DNA from: Chaetorhynchus papuensis
Taxonomy: Eukaryota > Chordata > Aves > Passeriformes > Rhipiduridae
Direction: 5' to 3'
NCBI GenBank assembly: GCA_013396525.1
Contig: VWYX01000774.1
Coordinates: 341,975-405,974 of the forward strand
DNA length: 64,000 bases
Shown in pieces: positions 25,401 through 40,400 of the stretch (positions are counted from its first letter, which is position 1; each line of letters begins with the position of its first letter). The notes beneath the pieces were generated by a model. It searched no databases. It saw only the letters and a list, made by a program, of their open reading frames with translations, and was not told the origin of the DNA. A program made the position numbers and the translations under genes.

Positions 25401-28400
25401 ATGACCTTAATTATTTATAAGAAGTTATTTTCTAACTACACAATGGAGTATGTGTTACGACTGAAGCCTCCGAATCCAGAAGATACCAAACTGAATGTAT
25501 CCCATTCTTCAGAAGTTGTTACAAATCCTTTAGAGCACCGTAGTAAAAAATCAGATTCAAATGTTCAATGCAGATGCGATAAAATTCCAACTTTCGCATC
25601 TCTTGAAGTTATTTAAGATGAGGTGTATCTATGTATTTTAAGAAGTAATAAATTTACTGATAAAAGGTTTTGTTTTGGAAAATTGGATAACTTGCCTATA
25701 AGAAATAGTCTCATGAAAAAAGTTTTCATCACAGCATCAAACATTTCTGTGAATCATTTCATACCTCATAAGCAATATATAAAGTTTCGTAAAGAACAGT
25801 AATGATGAGACTAGGAAAAAACAAGTAAAAAGCTTGCATATGCGATAAAAACAGTTAAAAAATGTCCAAAAAGTCATGGTATATGCCAGCTTTTCAAGTG
25901 GACAGAATAAAGAGCAACAAGTAAGAAGGTAGCTTAGGTAAAGCATGAGAGGCTTGAACACAATACAAAATGAAATCAGCAATCCATGCAAGAACTCGGA
26001 GCCAGCTGAACAGGATGGATGCAGAGGGTTTGTGCTTACGGTGTTCTGGAATCCTACTGACTGTCCATGATTGTTAGTGCTATTCACAGGTTCCTGGCTA
26101 TTTGCAACTGATTCAGGGATAATGGTTGGATTCAGTACAGCCTTCTTTTCTTTCAGGTTAAGAACAAGTCCAAGCTCTGGTAATGGTAAACAGGAAGGTC
26201 TGCTGAGGCCAAAGAGCGTGAAATAGAGGTCCACAGCACCACATCGTAATCTCCAGTCATGTGAAGTTCCTAAAATCCAAAAGAGATTGTTAATAGAGAG
26301 ATAAAATCTCCTCCTCTCCCACAAATAAAACAGCTTAAGTGATCTAGGCCCACCAGAGTATGACATTTTCTGTGCTTGAGATACACTTCCTTCATTATTC
26401 CTGGCTCTTATTAGCTCTAATTCACTTGCTTTCTTTTTAAACTTTTTTCCTTTTAAACTTTCCTGTTTAAAAGGAAAGCTTTAAGTTTCCTGGGTTGTAA
26501 GTTAGACATGCTTAGCAGAACAAGACTGGAAAAATAAGCATTGTAATAACATAATGAAAAATAAATAACCACACCCATATGCCTTATTTTTCAAGTTGCA
26601 CTCTCTTAAGTTTTTCTACTCGGCAAGTAAATAGAACATTTTGTTACCCAACTGGCATCCTGTATCAATGGATTTGGTTGCATTTGCCTATGTATTCCAC
26701 AAAATGTAGTAAGAGCTTTAAGCACTACTAAGATCTTTACTCTCTGGAATCTGCATTGATAGAGAAATGCACAGGCATGCTTTTTAACATCATTACTGTG
26801 TTCTGTACCTCACTGAATACACCATACTTTAATTTGTAATCATACTCTAAATATGTATTCTTAGTGCACAAAGCAATGCTTTATTTTTTTATTATTTCTC
26901 ACTACAAACTGTGTACTGCTTTTCTATCTTCATACACAAATGGTCTAAGCACGTTTGGCACCAATCACAACAGAAAGACATTTAACATCTGGTGCAATCT
27001 GCAAATACAGTGATTCTGGTGTTAACTCAGCCCAGCTCTTGACTGATTGCAAGTTTATTGAACATATTGTTCCCCAGCAGGAGCTGAACAGTATCTGGTA
27101 AACAGGACACAGATGTGCCAACTGCCATGTTAATGTGGCTGTGCAAGACTTAGCACAAAATAAAATTACAAGATCTATCCTTGTAAATAGTAGTTTTATA
27201 GGGCCAAAATAGTGTTTTGAGTAAGCTTAGCTTACACTTACCAGTTACAAATTACCAGTTACACGTACCCAATTACAAGTGAAAGCAATATGAATATTCA
27301 TCTGGACATTTCTAACATTAAAATACTCTCCAGAAAATATTCTCCAGAAAATGACACATTAAAAAATATCAATTTTAGAACTATTGTAATATTATCAATT
27401 GAATTCAAATTAACACAGAGAAAAAAAAGATTACATATATCAGTGAGAGTCTGTTCTCTATCACATGTGCTTATGTTAAATGAAAGCAACTCATAATTCT
27501 AGAACCATGCACCTTTAAACCTGGCTACTAGCTTGTCACACATCAGCAACTTTTTTCAAGGCACCCTGGAAGGCTACAGTTATCCCTTACAGAAAATTAA
27601 TTGAAACATTATGTCATCTTGAGGCATAGAAATTTAAGTGCTGAAAGCCCCATGAACCTTAATAAGAATGTATACCCTATTTGTTACTTGCAAAAAGAGG
27701 TAATGCTTGTAACACTGCACACACTCTTCTCTCACGAAAAAGCAAAAACAAATTCTCTGATGGGAACATCAAAACTGTTTATTTTCTGTGTCTGACACTT
27801 GGCAAATCCTATGAAACTGAACTACTAGTAGTCTCCCCACTTCAACCCCTGGAGTGTAGCTGTAAACTTTTAAACACTAAACATAATGACACACAGAGAA
27901 CAGAAAGTCTGCAATGACCTAAAAAAAGCTATATAAATGTTTATATGTAATCTATGTAGTAATGTGCCAGATGTTAAAGGGCAGTTTGTCAGGACTGGAT
28001 AAAACTGCGTCAGTAATGAAAAACAGGTCAATGGTAAAGATGCAAGCCCTTCTCTCACTAGGATCTTTCCTAATCTCAAAAGGCAAATTGAGTTTTAGGT
28101 CTATAATTCACTTCTAAAAATCTCATTTAAATTATCTATACCAATGCTGTCCTCTCATATTCTCTGAGAGTTTAGTAAAAGACAACAAAAAGAGATGTAA
28201 AACAAACTCTTAAGTGCGGCACCATTACTTGAAGAAACACTTGCTTTGAACATTTTTGAACATTAGAAGTATCATTCTGTGCAAAAGGACATCAAAGCAC
28301 ACTACATCAGTAGACAAAAGATTTAAAAACAAGGTTTAGTAGCCTATGTCACTAGGAATGTTCTGGAAGTACATAGATGATAGTCAACTTCTGAGACTGG

Positions 28401-31400
28401 ATTTTCAATTTCTAATCACTGAAACTAAGAGAGCTCTTGGCATATTCTGAAGCAAGTCTTTAACACTTATTTCAAAAAACCTCACAATAAAACTCCAACA
28501 CAAAAAAACAACAAAAATCAAAAAACCCTAACCTGAATTCATCAGTTTCCAAAGCTGATCTACCAAAGCTTCATTACATAAAGGGGACTCCATATTCTTG
28601 GTGAAAGGTGGATTCTTAGTCAGCATATCCAAAATCTTATGCCTGAAAGAAGCAGAACAATAATCTTTATTAAATCCAAAAGAAAAACCCTAAGGATACA
28701 AAGTCTGTTAGTTTGCAATATTCTTACAAACTTCTTAAACTACAAGATTTAACCCAAATTTTTAACCAATGTTTTATGCCTTTAGTTCCTTCTTCTGTCC
28801 ACAATATGCACAGACGCAGATTTACCATCAGCAATACAACTTAGAGATAAAAAGTGAGGTGCAAAGCACTACGATGTTTTTAGACATAACTGTTAACAGT
28901 TGTAGGCTACATCATGCTCTTCTGTTTAGTAATGATCTTTTTTCCACACTGACATGGAAATTTACCAAGAAGAAGCCACACTGGCAAATAAACTCCTTAC
29001 ATACTGATACCAAAGGTTTCTGAGTAACTGCAAATGTTTGTGACTGATACAAAATGGCAGGCCCAAAAACAATGACTTGCACATTTTCCTGGAAACAAAC
29101 ACTGCCACCTCTGAAGTTACATTGGTGTCTGAAGATCCTGCACTTACCATATTGCTTACAATATTTACACACACAGCTGAAAGTAGATACATTTTTGTTT
29201 CTTCAAACCTGGCCTTGAAAACATTTAATGAATAATTCTTTGTTTCACTACTTGTTATTTTTAAAATTTTTCTCTGTATAGCCAGCTTTCACCTTGCTGT
29301 CTTTCACATTTGGAACAAGAAGACTCTTGCAGATACTTTTCTCCTGCATTTTCTTTTGGAAGAGGCTAACATACAGCACTCAATTAAAATTAAATCTCCT
29401 TCTTAAACTGAAGCTAAACCTGTATTTATTTTCATTAACAAGAATGACAGAAATGAAACAGAACAATCTTGCAGCTATGATATTTGTAAGAAGTCACCTG
29501 AAGAGAGAGAGTAAAAGTAATATTATTCAACTTTATATTAGAAGTAATATTATTTAACTCAGCATTTTAATGGTGGTCATAAGAATACAGTATTGGGAAA
29601 AAACAATTATTATGAATCTAGGTTTGTAATGAATGTGCTAAAATACCCAACCACTTGTGTTAAAACAAAGTTGAAATAAGCAATACTAGAAATTTCACCA
29701 TATTTTCACATGATCCTTTCACCCCATCTACAGTCTAACAATTGCTTTACACCCCTTGCTGTCCAAATATTGTGTGTACTATGTCTCAGCCTCTGTCTTT
29801 TCTAAATATCACAAAGTCTTTTTTGCCATATGCGACATCATATTTATACACTTTATTTATGTTCAGGAAATAATCTCTAACTTCAGACTTCTGCCACAAG
29901 GCAGAACACAGAAGACAAAAATACCATAATGCAGAATTAGAACAGAATATACTAATTTTTGAGATGTGAATTGTTGAAACATCAAAACATGTTTCAATTA
30001 ATGTAAAATAACAAGAAGGAAAAACAGTTTTGTGAAGAAGCAGTTAAGGATCTGATCTATTCTAGGGATTCCAGGTGAAGAACTTTAGTAGCTTCAGCAC
30101 TGATACAGCCAAAATACTTGGCTCTTTATTAACTTACCTTATGTAGGGTACAGGATCACTCTGAACCATAGCGAGTAGCCACTGTAATTCTTCATAGCTC
30201 CTATCAACTGCAAAGCAAAATAAACCAAAATGCCTATTAATATATAAAAACTGGAAGGATTTTGATGAAGACAATCATGAGTTCCTGAATTAACACATGA
30301 AGAGCCTGAGTGATTGCTACTAAAGAAGAATTCCACTAATTATGGAGCAAATTCAAAGTAAAAAGTGTTTTACTTTACATTGAAATAGAAACATTTACAA
30401 AACTCTTCCATGCCTCAATTGTTCAATAATAGCCAATTTGACTATTTGCATGAGCATTGACTGGGAAAATCAGCATAAAAGCTCATCCTGATATTGTGTG
30501 CTTGCTAAACTGAACACATTCAAATATCCTTTCAAGAATCAGAAGCATAACACTTTCTGTAGAGAATATACAAAACTCTCATACACAGGAATCTGTGAAG
30601 GATTATTATCTTTAAATAGGATAGAAAAAGGAATACTACAGCGTTTATATAAAACTGCAGACATGCTCCCCTCAGTAGCCTTCATCAGTTTTTTAGATCA
30701 TTATACTTTGCAACTAAAATGGATTTTGAAACCTATCAGCACATGCTTCTAGAAAATTGCTGTTTGACACTGTTGGAAACAAAGTCAGCTTGTAAGATTG
30801 AAATGTAACTTACATTACAAAATTCCTTTGATTATCATAGTATTGCAAAATATGGGATATCATGATCACTCATTACACAAAACATGAAAGAATTTTTATG
30901 TATCTTTTTGTCAGGTGCATAACTAAGATTTTTTACAGCAGTATTCTCCTTTCTTTAAAACAGTGAAGAGGGTGTATTAATCATTACTGGATAGACAGGT
31001 CTGTTGCTTTCCATTTTGTGGTCCTAGCAAACTATTTCTTTCTTCCCCATGCCAATTGTACTTTTAGTTCTAAATACCTCAGTTCAACTTTTCTTCCTTA
31101 TTTTGGTTAGTTTTCAGTCAACAATTTTTAACTATATCTCCTTTCATCCAACCAATTCTTATACCTATTATTCTCTTGTTATTTCAGTAGGGTAGGTTGC
31201 TTTTAACAGAAGAGGCATTTATTTATACTATAAGAACCAGCACTTTAGTTCTATTACATGTTTTAAAAACACTTTGGAAAGCTAGAACACTAGACCCCTT
31301 TCTGGGTTAGGAGAAGACAACTACATTAAAATATTGCTTAGAAGATGGCTGAAGAGCCTTTTGCAAGCCACTTGTGAATCAGCACTGCTCTTCCCACAGT

Positions 31401-34400
31401 CCAACCAAAACAAAACTGGTTAGACTGGTGAGGCTCCAGTAAACCCTGTTTGGAGGCAGAATGTATTAACTCACACAGTGTGCTGTTCAGAGCACAGCTA
31501 CATAGCTCTGCATGATGCCAGAGCAAATTTGTATCCATACAGATCAGAACTACAATCTCAGATTTGCCTTAAAAACCAGAGAAATCTTTGAAATGCTATG
31601 CCTACAACATACTTTTAAGAGATTAGTGACTGCCTGTGCTCAGCTCAATGCACAGCTGCTTTTCCTGGCTTGGGACAGAAGGCAGCTAGAACACTGCAAA
31701 CAAAAATTGTTTTGCATATAACAAAAATAATATTGTATTACCACACAGCAAAGAATTGCAACACTGCAAACATGAAGTCACAATCATCAGCAAATTGTAA
31801 TTATTTTGACCAACAAAAGGTATTTTAAAATGCAAACTGCATTTTGTTAGAAAATGGAAAGCCTGGGAGATGAATCCTTTAGGCTGGCAGTACTGGATAA
31901 CAAAACCGGGTAACACCATACTTTTGTGATTTTATTTTATTTTATTTTAAACTTATTTCTGCTAGAGATGACGTAAGTCTTCCCTGCTATTTGCCTTATA
32001 GTGCAAACTAAGTCTTCTAGGCTTTCAAAGCTTTGCTACGAATGCATTTAACCTGCTTCTCAAATTTACACAAGGAACTATGAAACAGTTTGGACAGCAA
32101 TGACAAATTAAACCTGACCTCAGGCAGAACAAATCTTATTACCCAGAAAAACCATGCACCAGCCTGGTTTGGTGACCTCACAAGATCATCTGCTCCAACC
32201 TTCCATGGGAAAGGGAGCCTAGATGAGATTATCTAGCACTCTGTCCAACTGCATCTTGAAAGCCTCCAGCGATGGGGACTCCACCACATCCCTGGGGAGG
32301 CTGTGACACTGACTGATTGTTCTCACTGTAAAAAAAATTTTTCTTGTATCAAGATGAAACCTCTCTTGGTGCAACTTGTACTTGTTAATCCTTCTCCTTT
32401 CCATGTGGAGGAGACAGACACTCCATTCACTTTGCAGCTGCTCTCTAAGTACTGGAATATTGTGATGAAGTTTCCCTGAGCCTTCTCCAGTGAGAAAAGA
32501 CCTAACGCTGTCAAGTCTTCCCTCACAGAGCAGCTTCTGCAGCCCTCTGATAATCTTCATGGCCCCTCTTTGGACCCTCCCCAGTCTGCCCACAACTTTC
32601 TTGAACTGTGAGGGCTGCAACTATACACACTGCTGGAAGTACAGACTGAGAACAAAGTAGAGTGGGATGATCACATCTCTGTCTCTGTTAATACTGCCCT
32701 TGCAGATGCAGCCCAGGATCTGATTTGCTGCAGCCACACACTGCTGACTTGTGGTCAGCTTGTTATCCACCAAGACCCCAGGTCCCTTTCAGTGATGCTG
32801 CTCCCCAAGCACAGATCCTGGCCTCTTCTGGGCTCTTTTGTTATGCTGTCCCAGGTGCAGGACCTTGCACTTGTTAAACTTCATCCAGTAGTTGCTCACC
32901 CGCTCTCCCAGCCTGCCCAGGTCTCCCTGTGAGATGTCTCTCCCTTCCAACGTGTCCACCTCGCTACCAGTTTTGTCATCAACAAACTTGGTGAGGCTGC
33001 TTTCAGTGCTGTTCTCCACATAATTTCTGAAGATGTTCCCTGAGGGACCCATTTGTGACAAACGGCCAGCCTGAGTAAAAACCACTGATCACCATGCTCT
33101 GAGTGAGGCCCATGAATTCTTACCCACTGCACCGACCACCCATCCTGTCTGTAGCTTGCCAGTTTGTCTAGGAGAAGGCTGTGGGAAAAGCAGCATGTGT
33201 AGATTTTCATACTTCTGGTAGATATAAACACAAGTCATTGCTTTCAGAAACAATAATCCCCTTGTGATTTTTTTTTCCAAATTATAAGCAATGTTGTCTC
33301 AGTTCTCAATTGCAGCAGAGCATCTCTGACACTGAAGTTTAACATTCATCAAATTTGATAATGGTTATTTATTTAGAATAGTTTGTTGTTATCTCTTTTA
33401 AGTATGCAACTAGCTTGTTCTGCAAATAACTATTAATAGTCATATAGCTCTCACAAGTTAACTTTTAAAAGTTAATAAACCCTGTTCACTTCAAGCCACT
33501 TTATCTAAACTGTCCAAGCCCTTGTATGCTGCCTCAAGCATTTTAAAAAGTTACCATGTCGGAAAAAAACCCTTGCTATTAACGGCAAAGAAAACAACTT
33601 ATTCAGTTCCATGGAGAAATTATTTCTTTTCAAGTAACTTAAAAAAAGGTAGTGTTATTCCTACTCTGAAAGTTCCACCCAGAAAACACAGACTTTCCTT
33701 TTTATGGAAATTACAAAATCTGTCAGCTTCCTTTACAAGAACTGTTAGAAGCCAGCTTTGGCACAAGCAACAGGCATTTGATAGCTGCTGGTTTCCATCC
33801 AGTGTGAACTGGAAACCAGGTAACTGGGAACAGTAAGAATCAGATCTCTTGGCAACAGATGGCCAATCATTCCTCCTTCTAAAGCCAGGTTTAGGGCTCT
33901 GCAGGACAAGCACTGCTAGCTTCTCTGTGGGTAGTGGAAGAAGTCAGTTAGCACACTGCATTTCAAGATCACCCCTCCACCAAAAACATACCAGTCTTAA
34001 CAGCAGGAGCAAAAGATCCTGTGTTCAGTGGTGGAAGCTTGTATTTGAGAAATGACAGTGATGACCAGCTAGACACTAGGCTGTGTGGCTGTAGTGACTT
34101 TATAGCAGATAGCTATTTGCATCTGCTACGTCTGCATCTGCGAAAAAGCTGTTGGCAAGGGGCAAGGCAGTAAGGCACAGTAGTATTCTAGTCTGTCATT
34201 TTCAGATCTCACAGTGAGCTCTGTCAAAAACTCTGTTCATCTCAACCACTGATTTCAAGTAATCTACTACTTTCTACCATTCAAATTTTAGCTTCCTGTA
34301 CAAGGTTTCAAGCAACTTACCCTATTATCTTGCTTATAAAGGACCCCATTTGATCAGCTGTTTTAAAGATGTACTTTGTTACTCTGTAGAATTCTTTCTT

Positions 34401-37400
34401 ATCCAAGCCACTTATTAACTATAAATACCATCCATAAAAGGTCAAGAATTTCATGAGAAAACATTATTTCTACCAGTTTGTCTTTCCAAAGGGTGGGATG
34501 AATTAGTGAGATTATTTTAAAGGAAAAGAGCTGATGAGTAAGCTTTCTATTCTCCAGTAAATCTTTCCACGAACATTCTATGAAGGGTGGAATAAAGCAA
34601 TTAGCCCACCAATGAGAGATATGCATAGCACTAGCACAATTGTGAATTCTATCTCGTATCACTCACAGGATTACCAAATGGTCTGTGTGCAGTGGGTTAT
34701 GGAGGTTACAGGAGGGAGCCTGAGTGCTGCTCAGTGCGCAGCCTCCCTCGCAGTTATCCACTGTTCGGAATGACAGCCTGGTTTCAGTCTGTGAGAGGAT
34801 GCCTGAGTTCCACCAAATGCATTCACTCAAAGATTCTAATTGCCTTAAAACCTCCCACTGCTCATCTAGTTTGAGAAGTCTTTGGATAGGATAACAGGAG
34901 TAATGTCAAAGGAATACAGCCCTTAAAAAAAGGAGAAAACCATTATTCATGTAACAAGCAAACTCTCCTTTACCCTGAAAAAAAAACCAAACCATGAAAT
35001 CTGAGACAGAATAATTAGAAATCTAGATCCACCAGTCTGCTACAGAGGAAGAACTGAAGGATTTCGCCACTCTGAAAGGTATAAACCTTCAAACACAAAA
35101 GTATTACAAATCTGCTAAACAAAGAAAGACTAACCCAAATAAATGAACAGGACAATATAATACTAAATTAACTTTATGGAATGCAAATCACTGAAGCTGT
35201 AATTTCTAACTGTATTAGAAATCTGTCAGGATTGAGTTTCAACTACAGAGCATTTAAGAAAATGCCCAGTTGTTTTTTTTTTTTTCATGGACCTGCAATA
35301 GTCAACTTGGATATAGGCAATATTAAAAGAATGAAAACATCTCACAAACATAAGCTATGGATAAGGAATGGCAAAACATAATCAGCCAAAACATCTCTAC
35401 AATAATCTAAGTTTCCAAAATTTATAACCATAAATGCATGCAAAAAGCACAATAAAGATATTAGGAGGAAGGTAAAGCAAAATCAAGGACTTTGACTAGC
35501 AATTATGGCTGAAATCAACTAAATCAAAGTCACTGAAGTGTTCAACAGAAATTACCAAATCCCCTTACCGCCACTTATTATTTCAAAACTATGGTGTCTG
35601 ATTCAATTTGCAAAGCACTGAGAAACAATGTTCAGCACATCTTCGTAACACTCGTACTTGGTGGGACAAAGCAATAACAGAAATCTCTTTCTTATTAATA
35701 CAGCTGTCATCATACAAGCTCTTCTGGTGGACACAATTTCAACCTAATACTAATGAGGTAAGCATTACATTTGTATGAGAATTGTTACAAAATGTCAAAG
35801 TACTTGGAAAAAAGTACCTTTTGTGTAATCGACAACAGCCTCCAGTGCTGCTATTCGGACATCTACGAAGTGCCCGTATTCTGCATACGACTTGAAGAGA
35901 GCAGGATCACTTGGGACATGACCATTCTTCTGAAGCACTCGAATAGCTTTTAGACAGCTAGACATGGTAGAAAGAGAAAATTTACATCAGGTTTATGGAA
36001 TACCAGCCAAGAAAAATAAAACTACTTTTTCCCAAATCGAGTACTGAAGATTTTCTGAATTATGTTAACTACATTAACATGATTAACATGTTACAATTAC
36101 TTTCACAGCATCAACATACAGCTCTTATTACCTCTGAATCAGGCAGAAACACAAATGAATTTCTCCACCCTGTCAAATCCATTGCTTGGTTTCAGTAAAG
36201 CCATAAAAATTTAGAGAAAACACAGCTCAGATGATGTGAGTACTCTACAGTTACTGTTACAAGGCAAAACTTTCATAAATGCTCTTCTTAAAGAGGCATG
36301 GCACAATCAATTTATGTCTGTTATTAGAAGTCTACATTGACGAAACTAATGCTGAAAAATAAAGCAATCAAGACAAACTTGCATTTATCAGCTTTTGAAA
36401 CTTGAAAGGAATTTGACATTTAAGATTAAGACAAACAAGTGAAAATCTCAAAAGCTAACTACAGAAAGATACATAAAACCCAAGAAAAGCAGTGTTATTA
36501 AGCCCTACCTGACTGTAATAGTATGTCTGTAACTGGGAAGAAGCTTCTCCATATTCAGAAAACGGGTAATTTCCTCAAGAATAAGTCGTACATCAGGATT
36601 TAAGTTATCCAAAGTTCGAACTTCGTTGTTCACACTGACTGCGGGAGTTACAGAGTTGGCCAGGGCATCAATCAGCTCAGCACGATAGTAGTTGTCTGAA
36701 AACTAAATAAAACCAACATTTAACACAAGAAAATATAATAATATATATTCTTTCCGAGCTAAGAAATGCTTAAGCCCTGTTACAGAACAGATCTTAAAGC
36801 CAAGACCCTGGGAGAAACTGCATGAGAAAGCAAAACAGGAAAAAACTGGTTCTGAAAATCATACCATTAATCCAGCCAGCAACTTCATGAGCTTCTGAAG
36901 TGAACTAATGAGCTCACTGCTGCTTAGTGAAGAAAATCTTGCTTCTTCATCCACCCTTCTTACCTGGGCTCAGAGTTCCACCCCTTCCATTATGCTGGCT
37001 TTTGCACCTCTTGGTTGTGTTAGTAAGCGGCAAAATGTATAAAAATAAAATTTACAAAAGCAGAAAGAAGTACTGGATTTGAGTATTAGTTACTTTAACC
37101 TAAACAAACCCCACATCTGTCAGATCCAGCAGAAGATGTCAAACAAGTGCAGAAGGGACATGTGGAAAAGTGAGGCCGGATCTCTCCCTCAGTGGTAGGA
37201 AGATGTCAGCACACCTCACCCCTTTCTGTGACTACTGATTCATGTGTCCAACTCTCCACCTCTCCACGCTCCATCACCCTTATTTCAGTAATAAGTAACA
37301 AGTGTCTTGTTACAGTATGTGTTCTACACACAAGAAAAAATGAGGCTTAAGACACATCAGACCTGGCTCCACCTAACTTTGGACACTTAATTGGGAAGAT

Positions 37401-40400
37401 TATGATAGGCTTCTAGCTAGAATTCTGTATCATCTCAGGATCTTAAAGGTCATCATCCTTCAGAAGTGGTCTGTGTGGGAAGGAACTTGAGGTGACAACA
37501 TTTCCGACTCAGATGTTTCAGTTTAGTGATGGAACACTATTAACCTGTGGTTCAGCTGTTATTTAACTAGATGAAGACAATCCAGTTCTGTGAGCTAGAA
37601 CTGAGACTCAAAACACAGAATCCCAGAGTCCTGTATATTGTTAAAAAAAAGATTATTTCCTTTCCTTGCTCTTTCAAATACTCTTTTCAAGGTCAAAAAA
37701 CCATCAAAAAAACCCCAGCGCTTAACTTTGCATGCTACCTTCTCTCCAAACACTGGGGAATTTTTAGTGAAAAAGAGTAAAGCAAGGAAAGTATGTGTGC
37801 AAATGAAGACAGGCAGGTCCCGAGTAAGCCAACAAGCACACAGAGCTTTGAAACATCCAAGAAGTGCCACCAAAGAGAGCCAGTTACACAACATTCTCTG
37901 ACGTTTAACGTTTAGTTTAGCACATCACCTTTACATCAGCTCCGAGCCAGGTATTTACAGTAGTGGCATCAAGCATCATGCAGGTATTAACTAAAACTTT
38001 TTTCAACAAAAAAGGAAGAGATAAAAATAAACACAGTCTTTACCTTATTCTTCCTGTTATCGTTATACTTGATCAAATCCAAAATAAACATTAAAACCTC
38101 CTTAGGACAAAGGTTGTGAACATCTCTCAGAAGGGCCATGGCAACAGGCATAGTCTGTGTAATAAAATTAATACTAACATCACTCTTTACATTAGGGAAA
38201 TGATAGTTACACCCTGGAAAGAGGTACATCCTGAAAATCAGCAATTAACAAATTTACAATAGCAAGTGTCTGAAAAGTTGTATTTGCATACTTTTTGAAA
38301 CTCAGACCATACATTATATAATTTTCAGATCAAATAAACTACGTAGTTATTGTTCAGTAATTAGTCACAGTACAGCAGTTTGGAAAAAAAAAAAAGTATA
38401 TCCAAAACCAGACTCCCAAGTCAAGACACTATTAAAAAGGTATCAAATGAAAACCAGCGAAACACAGAAAATGATGATGGAATTTGTTTTGAGATAGACA
38501 CTGAAATTGAGTGTTTCATGTGAGCACAATGTCTAAGCTTCCACTTTCACTGAGACATATAGACCCAAGAGGGTCAATGAAGCCTGAAGAATTACTAGCC
38601 AGACAGGTGCTACTCTGACTAGGTATTTATTTTAGAACTAGCTACGCAGATGTGTAGGCTCCACTTAACATAGATTCAGGAATCTTACTCTAGATATTCA
38701 AACTTGGTACACAGGATTAAAAAGGGAGAAAAATGTAAGATTTAGTGGTAAAGAATGAACAGTGACAAAAAAGGCAGAAAAAAAGGTCCAAGAATGACAT
38801 GAAGGATGAAACAGTTTTGGACAAAGTAAAAAACCAAAATTTGAGTCTTCTATAAAATCAGTAATATGAAATCTATGAAATAAGAACTCAATCACCCAGT
38901 AAAGTGAATCTTGAGAGAAAAACTTTGTAATTAGTTTTGTTATCCAATGAGCAACCAAAAATTACAGATTACAGTAAAAAAACCTGTGCTAACACCAAAA
39001 TAAGCAGCAGCAATACGTGATTTGACAACAGGAAGAAGAGGGCAAGAAGGATTATGCAATGTCTTGAACTAAAAAGCCCACCAATTTAAGAGTTTTAAGA
39101 TTTTACTTGCAATATGGTATAATTGCTATTAAAGAATAAAGGCAGTTGCTGAATTCACCTAAAAGATAAAATTAGTATCTTCCTTACATTGTTATTTAAG
39201 AATGAACTCAAAAATAATTACAAATAATTACTATATAACAACAAAATTCACCATTCTCCCGAAGAAATTGCTAATTTAACTTCAGCTACTCAGAAGAAAT
39301 TAGTAAATATTTGTTCATTGATTTTTTCCTAATAAGGAACAACTTAAGCCATATGAGAAAGAATTAGTTACTTTGATTTTTATTACAGAGTAATTTAGGC
39401 TTGGGCTATCCATATTCCTGTAATTGTCAACTGTAGGAAAATTTTAGTATTTCGACAATTCTTTTCATTGAGAAAAATAAATGTTACCTTTTGAAGAAAG
39501 TAGCTTTGAAAGTTCATGAAGTTGTTGGTCTTCACAATGTTTGGGCAAGTCTTACAACAAAACATTCGGGTAAAGAGTGACTTCATGGCTGGTGGTCCTG
39601 TCCACGTACTTACCATGGAATTTGCAATCTGAATAAGTAGGGGGGAAGGGAAACCCTATTAACGGTTATTAACTGCAAGTTTAGTTTGGCTGTAGAAAAG
39701 TACACATTTCCCATAATCAAAAAGGATAATTGCCAAGGACATTCTCTCCTTTAAATAGATACTTACTTTCATGAGTGTATTATCTTATATTAGCTAAGTA
39801 TTCACTGTCATTCCCAATATATCTTCTCTACATTAAAGGTAAGTTTTATGAAAATGGTTCCATTTGGAAGACATCTGCAACTAACTATCCATGATAAACT
39901 TCTGTTCTTAATTATTTTCTCTTTTATGTATTTTAGATGAAAATTCTGTGTTTACTAAGCCAAGTTCTCTGACTCCACAGAAGCCAATGATGGAAGGGGA
40001 TTTTGCAATACCAACTTCCCAAATTTACCCTGCCAGTAACCTCAGCCTAGACTTTAAAACAGGCCTCAGCCACCCTATGAATTAAAGACCACCTCTAAAG
40101 TTAAGGCAAGGCAGCTCCCTCTAACTTTAATTGTAATGTACTAAAAGACTGTGCACTGAGAACAATTTATTGCTATAGTCTGCTTTGGTGTAAGACAGTT
40201 AAGGTTCCACAAAGACAAAACTGCTTTTTGTGCCTTTCCAGCATCCCGGGTTCCATACATTTGCTGTATGGAGCACTGAAAGCCTGCAGACAAGGCCACC
40301 TGTGCCTGCTGATATTAATCAGCCTGATGTGTGTGCACACAAACAAATGGGACCAATGCACCCTACAATGTAGCAGGAATTTCCATTGTTACAGACCCAC

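Larger units (their letters stand above)
22856..30137 (-). other. TAF2 introns between visible exons 18 and 22
   Basis: The intron segments are 22856-23268, 23422-26039, 26270-28532 and 28643-30137. They are AT-rich and contain no repeat or gene that I can identify. Confidence 0.85.
30208..35817 (-). other. TAF2 intron between visible exons 17 and 18
   Basis: This 5.6-kb intron contains a CR1 LINE fragment (32155-33210, annotated separately) and an A/T pentamer tract near 31930. Nothing else is recognised. Confidence 0.85.

Noticed and set aside
25737..26366. Minus-strand open frame of 209 codons covering TAF2 visible exon 20 and both flanks
   Set aside because: Only the spliced part (26040-26269) matches TAF2. 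The extensions are fortuitous open frame in the introns.
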